From assembly GCA_037445025.1 (NCBI GenBank), contig JBBILI010000026.1:10888-74887 (forward strand): a stretch of DNA of 64,000 bases, given 5' to 3'. This DNA comes from CAIQQQ01 sp037445025. GTDB lineage: Bacteria; Pseudomonadota; Alphaproteobacteria; Acetobacterales; Acetobacteraceae. Made by a program: the position numbers and the translations under genes. The notes under the pieces were generated by a model that had not been told where the DNA came from, did no database searches, and was given only the letters and a program-made list of their open reading frames with translations. How positions within the stretch are numbered: the first letter of the stretch is position 1; every line of letters starts with the position of its first letter. Positions 50,325-58,820 of the stretch are shown piece after piece.

Positions 50325-51389
50325 CTACGAGAGATCTGCCATCAGTTTGCGCGCCATGGCGGCCCAGGGATCGTTTTCGACCGGGGGGGCTCCGTTTGGC
50401 GGATCGCTGATCAGGCCTGCGATGGCATGCGCCAGCGCCGCTGGATCGGGGGCGCACAGCCGGGCCAGCGGCTCCGCGCGCAGCTGCTCCACCAGCCCGC
50501 CCACCGCGGTCGCCACCACGAAGCGCCGTGCCGCGATCGCCGCCGCCGCCACGCCGCTCTGGCTGGCCTCGCGATGCGACAGCACCAGCGCGTCCGCCCA
50601 GGCGAGGCAGGCGCCGAGCTCGTCCTCCGGAATCCAGCGATTGTCGACGGTGACCTGATGCAGCGCGCGCAACGCCGCGAGCTCGGCACTCTCCGGCCCG
50701 AACCCGGCGACACGCACTTCGAGATCGTCCCGCGGCCCCAGCAGGCGCAGCGCTGCGGCGAACAGGTCCAGCCCCTTGTAGGGAAGCAGCCGGCCGAAGA
50801 ACAGCAGCCGCAGCGCCCCGCCATGGCTGCGCGGCGGGGCCGGCTGCGGGCCGAACGCGAACGGCGGATGCGCGGCTACCACCAGACGGCGGCTGCCGAG
50901 CCGCCCCTGCGCCCGCAACCCGGCGGCGACATGTTCTGACAACGCGATCCAGCCGGTGGCGCAGGCGGCGAGCCAGGCCTGCAGGCGCATCTGCACCCAA
51001 GACCCGTCGCCGGGATGCGCCTCGGCGTCGTGCAGGATCACCCAGAACCTCACCCCGGCAAGGCGCAGGGCGGCGGCCATCAGCAGGTCGAGCGGGCCGG
51101 GCATGGCGCAGATCGCCACATCCGGCCGCAGGGCCCGCACGCCGGCCACCAGCCCCGGCAGGGCTGCCGGCGCGGTCAGCACGCGGCGCAGGAAACCGGG
51201 TAGGCTGTCATAGGTCGAGATCGGCAGATCGACCAAAGGCGGCGGAACGCGGCGCATCTGCTCGGACTGACGCGACAGCGACAGCGCCGCCGAAACGCCG
51301 TCACACCGGTTGAGCGCTGCCGCAAGCTCGACCGCGAAGCGCGGCCCCGCCCCGCGACGCCCCCATTGCCACACCAGAACCTGCGTCAC
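50325..51389 (-). CDS. Glycosyltransferase, family 4-like (GT-B fold)
   Basis: A 354-residue putative sugar transferase. N-terminal Rossmann-like half with RPDVAICAMPGPLDLLMAAA; C-terminal half with LRLLFFGRLLPYKGLDLF, VRVAGFGPES and RWIPEDELGACLAWADALVLS. The usual E-X7-E donor motif is degenerate here (REASQSGVAAAAIAA keeps the first Glu only). Sugar and acceptor unknown. It overlaps the upstream glycosyltransferase gene by four bases. Confidence 0.82.
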   Translation of the reverse strand: MTQVLVWQWGRRGAGPRFAVELAAALNRCDGVSAALSLSRQSEQMRRVPPPLVDLPISTYDSLPGFLRRVLTAPAALPGLVAGVRALRPDVAICAMPGPLDLLMAAALRLAGVRFWVILHDAEAHPGDGSWVQMRLQAWLAACATGWIALSEHVAAGLRAQGRLGSRRLVVAAHPPFAFGPQPAPPRSHGGALRLLFFGRLLPYKGLDLFAAALRLLGPRDDLEVRVAGFGPESAELAALRALHQVTVDNRWIPEDELGACLAWADALVLSHREASQSGVAAAAIAARRFVVATAVGGLVEQLRAEPLARLCAPDPAALAHAIAGLISDPPNGAPPVENDPWAAMARKLMADLS

Positions 51390-52582
51390 GACAGGTTCAG
51401 CGCCGCCACCGCCGCACGCAGCCCGTCATCGCCCAGCCGCGCCGTGGCCATCGCCCGGCCGGCTTCGCCCAGGCTGCGGCGCAGCGCCGGATCCCCGGCC
51501 AGTTCGCGCAGATGGGCGGCAGCGCTCTCCAAGTCCGCCTCCGCCCACACCGCCCCCGGCGCCTCGAACACCCCGCGCGGGTCCACCGCCGGGATCAGCC
51601 GATACGCCACCAGCCTGGCACTCGTGGCGTCCATGAATTCGGTGGTGGCCGACCACCTGGTGGCGATGACCGGAATGCCCAGCAGCATCGCCTCCGCCGG
51701 CACCAGGCCCAGGCCTTCGCTGCGATGCAGGGACAGCACAATATCCGCGCAGGCGGTCAGCGCGTGGCGATCGGCATCTGCGAACATGCGGGTTTCGAAG
51801 CGGATGTTGCCCAGCCCCCCGGCCGCCACGCGCAGCAGGGCGAGATCCCCAGGGTGACCGTCGGCATGGCCCACCTTCAGCAGCAGCACCCGGTCGGCCC
51901 GATCGCCGAACGCCGCGCGATGGGCGGCGATGGCGGCCAGCGGGTTCTTGCGCGAGAAGCTGGAGGCGAGGCTGAACGACACCAGCGTGATCACCGCATG
52001 CTCCGGCAGGCCGAAATCTGCCCGTGTCAGCGCTGACGGGCGCGGCGGCGCCAGCGCCACCGGCGGCGGCACCACCCGCAGCGGAACGCTGGGGCGCAAG
52101 GTGGCGATGGCGTCGGCGGTGAAGCGCGACAGCACCCAGATCTCGTGCACGAACCCCAGCCCCGCGCGCCAGGCGGGCGGCAGGGTCGGCAGCTCCCAGG
52201 ACCAGTAGCCGATGACACGCCGATGCCTCGCCAGGCCCCGCGGTGCGCGCAGCAGGGTGAGCGGCAGCAGCGGGCTGTTGGCGTGCAGCACCAGCGGCAT
52301 CCCGTCCGGCGGCACGGCGACGGCGCCGCGCGGGCCGCCGAGCGTATCGCCGAGATCGATCGGCACCGCCGGCACCCCCATGCCCTGCAGGGCGGCGATC
52401 ATCAGGCGCGCCGATTCCCCCAGCCCGGAGGCGCGCCCGATCTCGCCGGCGACCGCCACCCCGCCGACACAGGGCGGCGGTACACGGTCGGGCCTGGGGG
52501 CCAGCCAGGAGGTCGCCTTAGCGAGTGCCAGCCGCCGCGGCCCTGCCGGGAGCGCGCGCCAGGCGTGGTGGGCGAGGTTCAT
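51386..52582 (-). CDS. Glycosyltransferase, family 4-like
   Basis: A 398-residue GT-B glycosyltransferase. The C-terminal half has VSFSLASSFSRKNPLAAIAA, LLLKVGHADGHPGD and the donor-binding E-X7-E motif in HRSEGLGLVPAEAMLLG followed by GIPVIATRWSATTEFM. The N-terminal half has GESARLMIAAL and VIGYWSWELP. It is the first of a two-gene unit, probably for surface polysaccharide or glycolipid. Repeat copy E lies between its start and the oppF-like gene. Confidence 0.85.
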   Translation of the reverse strand: MNLAHHAWRALPAGPRRLALAKATSWLAPRPDRVPPPCVGGVAVAGEIGRASGLGESARLMIAALQGMGVPAVPIDLGDTLGGPRGAVAVPPDGMPLVLHANSPLLPLTLLRAPRGLARHRRVIGYWSWELPTLPPAWRAGLGFVHEIWVLSRFTADAIATLRPSVPLRVVPPPVALAPPRPSALTRADFGLPEHAVITLVSFSLASSFSRKNPLAAIAAHRAAFGDRADRVLLLKVGHADGHPGDLALLRVAAGGLGNIRFETRMFADADRHALTACADIVLSLHRSEGLGLVPAEAMLLGIPVIATRWSATTEFMDATSARLVAYRLIPAVDPRGVFEAPGAVWAEADLESAAAHLRELAGDPALRRSLGEAGRAMATARLGDDGLRAAVAALNLS

Positions 52583-52600
52583 AGTAGAGGGAAGCCGAGC

Positions 52601-52721
52601 GGTTCTTTTTTGAAAAAAAGAACCAAAAAACTTTCATTCCTTGAGCGGACCCCTCTCCGGAGGAGGGCGCCAGCCGAACGAAAAGTCTTTTGCTTCTTTT
52701 CTTCAGAAAAGAAGACCTTGC
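52601..52721. repeat. Dispersed hairpin-module repeat, copy E
   Basis: Same layout as copy A: GGTTCTTTTTT/AAAAAAGAACC hairpin, AAAAAACTTTCATTCC, core with CCCTCTCCGGAGGAGGG stem, CGAACGAAAAGTCTTTTGC, then CTTCTTTT/AAAAGAAG hairpin and ACCTTGC. It sits between the oppF stop and the start of the upstream glycosyltransferase gene. Confidence 0.9.
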
Positions 52722-52738
52722 TGACTTGCTGCATGGCG

Positions 52739-53725
52739 TCAGGCCATCTCATTGAGATGACACGCGCTGTGCTGGCCCGGGGCAATCTCCCGCAACACGG
52801 GCTTGTCGGTCCTGCAGCGCGGCATGGCATGCGGGCAGCGCGGATGGAAATGGCAGCCGGTTGGCGGGTGCAGCGGGCTCGGCAGCTCGCCCTGGATGGC
52901 GCCAAAACGTGTGCTGCGGTTTTCCAGCCGCGGCACCTCGGCCAGCAGCGCCTGGGTGTAGGGATGGTTGGGCCGGCTGAACACCATCTCCGCCGGCGCC
53001 TGCTCGACGATGCGGCCGAGATACATGATGGCGACGCGGTCTGACACGTGTTCGACCACGCCGAGATCATGGCTGATGAACAGGCAGGTCAGGTTCAGCT
53101 CGGCGCGCAGATCGAGGAACAGGTTGATGATCTGCGCCTGGATCGAAACGTCAAGCGCTGCCACCGATTCGTCGCACACCAGCATCTCCGGCTGCACCGC
53201 CAAGGCACGCGCAATGCCGATGCGCTGGCGCTGCCCGCCGCTGAACTGGTGGGGAAAGCGGCGTTTCAGCGACGGATCCAGCCCCGCACGACGCATCTGC
53301 GCATCGACATAGGCGTCCTCGCCCTCCGGCCCGATCAGCCCGTGCACCCGCGGCGCCTCGCCGATGATCTCAGCCACGCGCAGCCGCGGATTGAGGCTCG
53401 ATTGCGGGTCCTGAAAGATCATCTGCACGCCGAGGCGCGCCGCCTTCAGCGCAGGCGCATCGAACCCCGCCCGATCCTGCCCACGCCACAGCACCGTCCC
53501 GTCCGAAGGCGGATGGATGCCGGCGACGAGGCGGCCCAGCGTGGATTTGCCGCAGCCGGATTCGCCGACCAGCCCCACGACCTCGCCGGGCTTGATGGCG
53601 AGATCGACCGCGTCCACCGCATGCACCAATGGCGCCGGCGCCTGCCCGAACAGCCGTGACAGCCGGCCGGACGGCGTGCCGAACCGCTTGGAGACGGATT
53701 TCAGTTCAATCAGCGCGCCGCTCAT
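52739..53725 (-). CDS. Oligopeptide/dipeptide ABC transporter ATP-binding protein (OppF/DppF type)
   Basis: A 328-residue ATPase. Walker A GLVGESGCGKST (near residue 54), Q-loop QMIFQDPQSSLNPR, signature SGGQRQRIGIARAL, Walker B LVCDESVAALD, and H-loop SHDLG. The C-terminal Opp/Dpp extension has the cysteine cluster TGCHFHPRCPHAMPRC, which binds an Fe-S cluster in some relatives. Last gene of an oppBCDF-type operon; four-base overlap with oppD. Confidence 0.92.
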   Translation of the reverse strand: MSGALIELKSVSKRFGTPSGRLSRLFGQAPAPLVHAVDAVDLAIKPGEVVGLVGESGCGKSTLGRLVAGIHPPSDGTVLWRGQDRAGFDAPALKAARLGVQMIFQDPQSSLNPRLRVAEIIGEAPRVHGLIGPEGEDAYVDAQMRRAGLDPSLKRRFPHQFSGGQRQRIGIARALAVQPEMLVCDESVAALDVSIQAQIINLFLDLRAELNLTCLFISHDLGVVEHVSDRVAIMYLGRIVEQAPAEMVFSRPNHPYTQALLAEVPRLENRSTRFGAIQGELPSPLHPPTGCHFHPRCPHAMPRCRTDKPVLREIAPGQHSACHLNEMA

Positions 53726-54687
53726 GCCACCGCCTCCGCCGGATGAAAGCAGCGCAGTCCGCGACCGCGTTGCGGCTCGGTGAGCGGCGGCTCCTGGGCG
53801 CAGGCGGCGTCGGACGAGGCACAGCGGGTGCGAAACGCGCAGCCCTGCGGACGGTCGAGCGGCGAGGGCGTCATGCCCGGAATCTGCGCCAGCCGCGCGC
53901 CGCGGCGGTTGCGGCTGGGCACCGAGCCGATCAGACCTTTGGTGTAGGGATGCATCGGATGATCCAGCACATCGTCCACGTCGCCCGCTTCCACGATCCG
54001 CCCGGCATACATCACCGCCACCCGGTCGGCGAGGCCGGCTACCACGCTGAGATCATGGGTGATCCACAGCAGCGACGTGCCGCGATCGCGCGCCAGGCGC
54101 TGCACCACCGCCAGGATCTGCGCCTGGATGGTGACATCGAGTGCCGTCGTCGGCTCGTCGGCGATGATCAGGTCGGGGTTGTGCAGCAGCGCGATGGCGA
54201 TCGCCACACGCTGGCGCATGCCGCCGGAGAACTGGTGGGGATAGGCGGCAAGCCGCTCCTCCGGACTTGGAATGCCCACCTGCCCCAGTGCGTCGCGCGC
54301 CCGCTCCCGCGCGGTCGCGTGCGACACTGGGGCGTGCGCCCGCACCGTCTCGACCATCTGCGTCTCGATCGACAGCACCGGGTTCAGCGTCATCATCGGG
54401 TCCTGGAAGATCATGGCGATGCGGTTGCCGCGCAGCTGGCGCAGCTCCGGCTCCTTCAGCCCGATCAGCTCACGCCCCTGGAACCTGATGGAGCCCGAGA
54501 CGATCCGCCCGGGCGGATCGACCAGGCCGATGACGGAAAACCCGGTCACCGATTTGCCCGACCCCGATTCGCCGACCAGCCCCAGCACCTCGCCGCGATC
54601 GACGGACAGGCTCACCCCGTCCACCGCGCGCAGCGTGCCGGCGCGGGTGGCGAAATGTGTGTGCAGATCGGTGATCTCCAGCGTCAT
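53722..54687 (-). CDS. Oligopeptide/dipeptide ABC transporter ATP-binding protein (OppD/DppD type)
   Basis: A 321-residue ATPase. Walker A GLVGESGSGKSV, Q-loop AMIFQDPMMTLNPV, signature FSGGMRQRVAIAIAL, Walker B LIIADEPTTALD, and the C-terminal GCAFRTRCASSDAAC cysteine extension. It pairs with the OppF-like protein as the two nucleotide-binding subunits. Overlaps both neighbours by four bases. Confidence 0.92.
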   Translation of the reverse strand: MTLEITDLHTHFATRAGTLRAVDGVSLSVDRGEVLGLVGESGSGKSVTGFSVIGLVDPPGRIVSGSIRFQGRELIGLKEPELRQLRGNRIAMIFQDPMMTLNPVLSIETQMVETVRAHAPVSHATARERARDALGQVGIPSPEERLAAYPHQFSGGMRQRVAIAIALLHNPDLIIADEPTTALDVTIQAQILAVVQRLARDRGTSLLWITHDLSVVAGLADRVAVMYAGRIVEAGDVDDVLDHPMHPYTKGLIGSVPSRNRRGARLAQIPGMTPSPLDRPQGCAFRTRCASSDAACAQEPPLTEPQRGRGLRCFHPAEAVA

Positions 54688-55568
54688 CGCTGCAACCTCG
54701 GATTGAGAACGTCACGCAGCTGGTCGCCCACCAGGTTGATGGCCATGATGGTGATCAGCAAGGCGATCCCGGGATAGAAGCTGATCCAGTATTTGCCGGA
54801 CAGCATGAACTGATAGCCGTTGGCGATCAGCAGGCCGAGCGACGGCTCGGTGATCGGCACGCCGAGGCCCAGGAAGCTCAAAGTGGCCTCGAGGGCGATG
54901 GCGCGCGCCACCTGGATGGTGCCGATGACGATCAGCGGCGGCAGACAGTTCGGCAGCAGATGGCGAAACACCACCCGCCAGCGCGGCAGCGCCAGGCACT
55001 CCGCCGCCTCGATATATTCGCGTGACCGCTCCGCCAGCGCCGCCCCGCGCGCGGTGCGGGCGTAGCTGGCCCATTCCACGATCACCAGGGCCAGCACCAC
55101 GTTCAGCACGCCCTTGCCGAGCCCGGCCAGGATCATCAGCGCCACCAGAATAGCGGGGAACGACAGCTGCAGATCCACCAGCCGCATGATCGCAGCCTCC
55201 ACCCGGCCGCCGAAATACGCCGCCCCCAGCCCCAGCGAGGTCCCCACAATGCCCGCCACCAGCGCCGAGCCGGCGCCGACAAGGAGGGAAATCCGCAGCC
55301 CGTAGAGAATGCCGGACAGCATGTCCCGCCCCTGGTCGTCGGTGCCGAGCCAGAAAATCATGCTCCCGTCGCCCGATGCCGATCCTGGCGGCAGCCGGCC
55401 GTCCATGATGTCGAGCTGGGCGAGGTCATAGGGGTTCTGCGGCGCGATCAGGCTGGCGAACACCGCCAGCAGCACGATCAGCACGATCACCGCCAGCGCT
55501 GCCACCGCCACCTTGTTGGCCCCGAAATCCCTGACGATCCGCCGGAACGGAGTCTCTTCCCGCGCCAT
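54684..55568 (-). CDS. Oligopeptide/dipeptide ABC transporter permease (OppC/DppC type)
   Basis: A 294-residue inner-membrane permease with about six helices and the family opening FRRIVRDFGANKVAVAALAV. LGTDDQGRDMLSGILYGLRISLLVG (quoted as LGTDDQGRDMLSGILYG) and the EAA loop YIEAAECLALPRWRVVFRHL are DppC signatures. ATG at 55568 lies in the oppB stop (TGATG). Confidence 0.92.
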   Translation of the reverse strand: MAREETPFRRIVRDFGANKVAVAALAVIVLIVLLAVFASLIAPQNPYDLAQLDIMDGRLPPGSASGDGSMIFWLGTDDQGRDMLSGILYGLRISLLVGAGSALVAGIVGTSLGLGAAYFGGRVEAAIMRLVDLQLSFPAILVALMILAGLGKGVLNVVLALVIVEWASYARTARGAALAERSREYIEAAECLALPRWRVVFRHLLPNCLPPLIVIGTIQVARAIALEATLSFLGLGVPITEPSLGLLIANGYQFMLSGKYWISFYPGIALLITIMAINLVGDQLRDVLNPRLQR

Positions 55569-56542
55569 CAGGCGCGCCCTCCGAGGCGGACGCGCGGATC
55601 GAGCACGGTGTACAGCAGGTCCACCACCAGATTGATGGTCACGAACATCGCCACCACGATCATCAGATACGCCACGATCACCGGCCGATCGAGCACGTTG
55701 ATGCTGTCGATGATCAGCTTGCCCATGCCCGGCCAGGCGAACACGCTCTCCGTCACCACGGAAAAGGCGATGGTGCTGCCCAGCTCCAACCCCACGACGG
55801 TGACGACGGGGATGAGGATGTTGCGCAGCACATGCACGAACACCACCCGCACCGGCGACAATCCCTTCGCCCGAGCGAAGCGGATATAGTCCAGCGGCAT
55901 CGTCTCCCGCACCCCCGCCCGCGCCAGGCGCAGCACCAGGGAGATGTTGAACAGCGACAGATTGACCGCCGGCAGCAGCAGATGGCGCAGCCCGTCCAGC
56001 GTCAGGAACGACCACTGCACGCCGAGAAACCCTGCCGTCGCGCCGCGCCCCGAGCTCGGCAGCCAGCCGAGCGAGACCGCGAACACCATGATCAGCATCA
56101 GCCCCACCCAGAAGCTCGGCAGCGAAAACCCCAGGATGCTGCCGCCCATCACCATCCGCCCCGCGGCACTGTTGGGATACAGCCCGGCGAACAGGCCAAG
56201 TGGCAGGCCGATCAGCACCGACAGCAGCACCGCCGTCACCGCCAGCTCCAGAGTCGCCGGCAGGCGCGTCAGGATCAGCTGCAGCGCCGGCTCGTTGAAC
56301 ACGAAGCTGCGGCCGAGATCGCCCTGCACGGCGCCTTTGAGGAAATACGCGTATTGCAGCCACAGCGGCTTGTCCAAGCCGAGTGCCGCGATCGCCCGCG
56401 CCCGCTCCGCCGCATCCGCCTCGGGCGAGATCAGGATGTCCACCGGGTTGCCCACCATGTGCAGGCCCACGAACACGATGGCCGACATCGCCAGCATGAC
56501 GAAGCCGGCCTGAAGCACACGGCGCAGCAGCCACAAGGTCAT
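55568..56542 (-). CDS. Oligopeptide/dipeptide ABC transporter permease (OppB/DppB type)
   Basis: A 324-residue permease. The N-terminus MTLWLLRRVLQAGFVMLAMS is the OppB opening; YFLKGAVQGDLGRSFVFNEP and the EAA loop DYIRFARAKGLSPVRVVFVHV follow. ATG at 56542 (GAGGG upstream) is preferred to a GTG at 56566. First gene of the operon; no substrate-binding protein gene precedes it. It faces a divergent deacylase gene across 131 bases. Confidence 0.92.
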   Translation of the reverse strand: MTLWLLRRVLQAGFVMLAMSAIVFVGLHMVGNPVDILISPEADAAERARAIAALGLDKPLWLQYAYFLKGAVQGDLGRSFVFNEPALQLILTRLPATLELAVTAVLLSVLIGLPLGLFAGLYPNSAAGRMVMGGSILGFSLPSFWVGLMLIMVFAVSLGWLPSSGRGATAGFLGVQWSFLTLDGLRHLLLPAVNLSLFNISLVLRLARAGVRETMPLDYIRFARAKGLSPVRVVFVHVLRNILIPVVTVVGLELGSTIAFSVVTESVFAWPGMGKLIIDSINVLDRPVIVAYLMIVVAMFVTINLVVDLLYTVLDPRVRLGGRA

Positions 56543-56588
56543 CAGCGTCCCTCTCCGGTCCGGCACGAGCCTAGCAAGGCTTCATCCC

Positions 56589-56613
56589 GCTTGATACCGG
56601 TGGGCTTGATACC
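56589..56613. promoter_or_regulatory. Direct repeat GCTTGATACC x2 in opp/deacylase intergenic region
   Basis: GCTTGATACC occurs at 56589-56598 and 56604-56613, a 15-base period, between the divergent oppB-like and M20 deacylase genes. A TATAAA at about 56660 may be the -10 box for the deacylase. The repeat is seen; use as an operator is a guess. Confidence 0.4.
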
Positions 56614-56673
56614 AGGGGCGCAACACGGACGGCCCGCGGTTGCGGGTCCGCGCGGCCTGTATAAAGTGCCGTC

Positions 56674-57846
56674 ATGAACATGATCCCGCCCGCCTCGCTC
56701 ACCACCACCGAGATGCTCGCCCGTCTCGTCGCCTTCGACACCACATCGCGCAACAGCAATGTGAAGCTGATCGATTTCGCCCGCGCCTGGCTGGACAGCC
56801 ACGCCGTGCCCTACCGCATCAGCACCAGTGCGGACGGCCAGAAGGCCAACCTCCACGCCATCATCGGCCCGCTTGCCGCCGGCGGCATCGCCCTGTCCGG
56901 CCATGTCGACACCGTGCCCGTCGACGGCCAGGCCTGGACGCGCGACCCCTTCACCCTGCACCCGGATGGCGGCCGCCTCTACGGCCGCGGCGCCACGGAC
57001 ATGAAGGGCTTCGTCGCCAGCTGTCTCGCCGCCGTGCCGGACCTCAAGGCCCGCCCCCTCGCCCGCCCGGTGCACCTGTTCATCACCTTCGACGAGGAAA
57101 CCACCATGGACGGCGCCCGCCGCCTGGTGAGCGACCTGCACGAGAGCGGCCTGCGCCCCAGCCTGTGCGTGGTGGGCGAGCCGAGCCTGATGCAGCCGAT
57201 CCTCGCCCACAAGGGCCGCCTCGCCCTCAAGGTCAGCGTGCGCGGCAAGCCCGGCCATTCCAGCGAGCCGTTCCGCGGCGTCAACGCGGTGATGGCCGCC
57301 GCCGAAGCGATTTCGTTCGTGTCCGCCGAGGCCCGTCGCTTCGCGGCCGAAGGCCCGTTCGAGCAGGGCTTCGACCCGCCCCACACCACCACCCATGTCG
57401 GCACCATCCAGGGCGGCACCATCCTCAACATCATCCCCGAACGCTGCGAGTTCGTCATGGAATGGCGCGCCATCCCCGGGCAGGACCCGCACGCCCTCGC
57501 CGCCCGCCTGCGCGACCACGTGGCCCGCAGCATCGAGCCGGCCATGCACGCGGTCGATCCCAGCACCGGCTTCACCTTCGAGATCATCGGCGACATCCCC
57601 GGCATGGGCCTGCCCGAAGCCCATGATCTCGCCAGCCTGGTCAAGCAGCTCACCGGCTTCAACAGCACCGGCAAGGTCAGCTACGGCACCGAAGGCGGCA
57701 TCTACGAGGCGGCCGGGATTCCCTCCATCGTCTGCGGCCCCGGCGCCATCCAGCAGGCGCACCAGCCGGATGAATGGATCGCGCAAAGCCAGCTCGACGC
57801 CTGTGACAGCTTCATCCGCAGGCTCGCCGACCGGCTGGCCGCATGA
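56674..57846 (+). CDS. argE: Acetylornithine deacetylase-like M20 hydrolase (ArgE family)
   Basis: A 390-residue di-zinc amidohydrolase. Metal and catalytic motifs: LSGHVDTVPVDGQAW, YGRGATDMKGFVA, ITFDEETTMDGAR (Glu pair), VGEPSLMQ and the C-terminal CGPGAIQQAHQPDEW. GKPGHSSEPFRGVNAV lies in the lid domain. The pattern is ArgE/DapE-type; ArgE (N-acetylornithine) is the closest match, but with an opp transporter beside it, N-acyl amino acids from peptides are also plausible. Followed by an AstE/aspartoacylase-like gene with ATGA overlap. Confidence 0.87.
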   Translation: MNMIPPASLTTTEMLARLVAFDTTSRNSNVKLIDFARAWLDSHAVPYRISTSADGQKANLHAIIGPLAAGGIALSGHVDTVPVDGQAWTRDPFTLHPDGGRLYGRGATDMKGFVASCLAAVPDLKARPLARPVHLFITFDEETTMDGARRLVSDLHESGLRPSLCVVGEPSLMQPILAHKGRLALKVSVRGKPGHSSEPFRGVNAVMAAAEAISFVSAEARRFAAEGPFEQGFDPPHTTTHVGTIQGGTILNIIPERCEFVMEWRAIPGQDPHALAARLRDHVARSIEPAMHAVDPSTGFTFEIIGDIPGMGLPEAHDLASLVKQLTGFNSTGKVSYGTEGGIYEAAGIPSIVCGPGAIQQAHQPDEWIAQSQLDACDSFIRRLADRLAA

Positions 57847-58808
57847 CCCCGGCGCCCGAGGCCGGCGGAGCCGCCGGCGGGGTGCCGGAATTCGACGTCC
57901 GGCTCACGCCGCCGGATATCACCCCCTGGATCCAAGGCAACACCGGCATTCCCGGCTTCACCAGCCTGCGCGCCACCGCCCCCGGCCCGCATGTCGCGGT
58001 GGTGGCGCTCACCCATGGCAACGAGATCGCCGGCGCCATCGTGCTCGACCGGCTGCTGCGCCAGGGCGTGCGCCCCACGAGCGGCACGCTGACCCTGGGC
58101 TTCGCCAACCTGGCCGCCTTCGCCCGCTTCGACCCCGCCCACCCCACCGCCAGCCGCTATCTCGACGAGGACCTCAACCGCGTCTGGGACAGCGCCGTGC
58201 TCGACGGCCAGGGCCGCAGCCTGGAACGCGACCGCGCCCGCGCCATGCGCCCGCTGATCGACACGGTGGACGTGCTGCTCGACCTGCACTCGATGCTGTG
58301 GCCGTCCGACCCGCTGATCCTCTGCGGCGTCACCGCCAAAGGCCGCGCCATGGCCGCCACCCTGCCGGAGCCGGCGCTGGTCGTGGCCGATCTCGGCCAC
58401 CCCAGCGGCCGCCGCATGATCGACTACGGCCCCTTCGCCGATCCTGACCGGCCGCAGACCGCCAACCTCGTCGAAGCCGGCCAGCACTGGCAGCCCGAGA
58501 CCGTGCGGGTGACCGCGGCCGCGGTCACCGCGGCGCTGCACCGCGTCGGCGCCGCCCCGCCCCCCGAGGCCGAGCGCCACCGCTTCGCCGACGTCACCCA
58601 CACCGTCGTCGCCGCCACATCGCAGTTCGGCTTCGTCCAGAGCTACCGCGGCGGTGACGTCATCCCCCGCCGCAACACGCTGATCGCGCTTGACGGAGCG
58701 ACCGAAATCCGCACGCAGTACGACAACTGCCTGCTCGTCATGCCCAGCCTTCGTCCCTCGCGCGGCCACACGGCGGTGCGGCTGGCGCGGTTTTCCGAGG
58801 TCGGCTGA
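57843..58808 (+). CDS. Succinylglutamate desuccinylase/aspartoacylase family protein
   Basis: A 321-residue zinc-carboxypeptidase-like hydrolase. Zinc ligands lie in ALTHGNEIAG (HxxE) and LLDLHSMLW; DEDLNRVWD is the conserved Arg-containing motif. The family deacylates N-succinylglutamate or N-acetylaspartate. Coupled by four bases to the ArgE-like gene, so the two probably act on acylated amino acids together. The ~25-residue Pro-rich leader is unusual. Confidence 0.85.
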   Translation: MTPAPEAGGAAGGVPEFDVRLTPPDITPWIQGNTGIPGFTSLRATAPGPHVAVVALTHGNEIAGAIVLDRLLRQGVRPTSGTLTLGFANLAAFARFDPAHPTASRYLDEDLNRVWDSAVLDGQGRSLERDRARAMRPLIDTVDVLLDLHSMLWPSDPLILCGVTAKGRAMAATLPEPALVVADLGHPSGRRMIDYGPFADPDRPQTANLVEAGQHWQPETVRVTAAAVTAALHRVGAAPPPEAERHRFADVTHTVVAATSQFGFVQSYRGGDVIPRRNTLIALDGATEIRTQYDNCLLVMPSLRPSRGHTAVRLARFSEVG

Positions 58809-58820
58809 TCGCCTCCCGCG

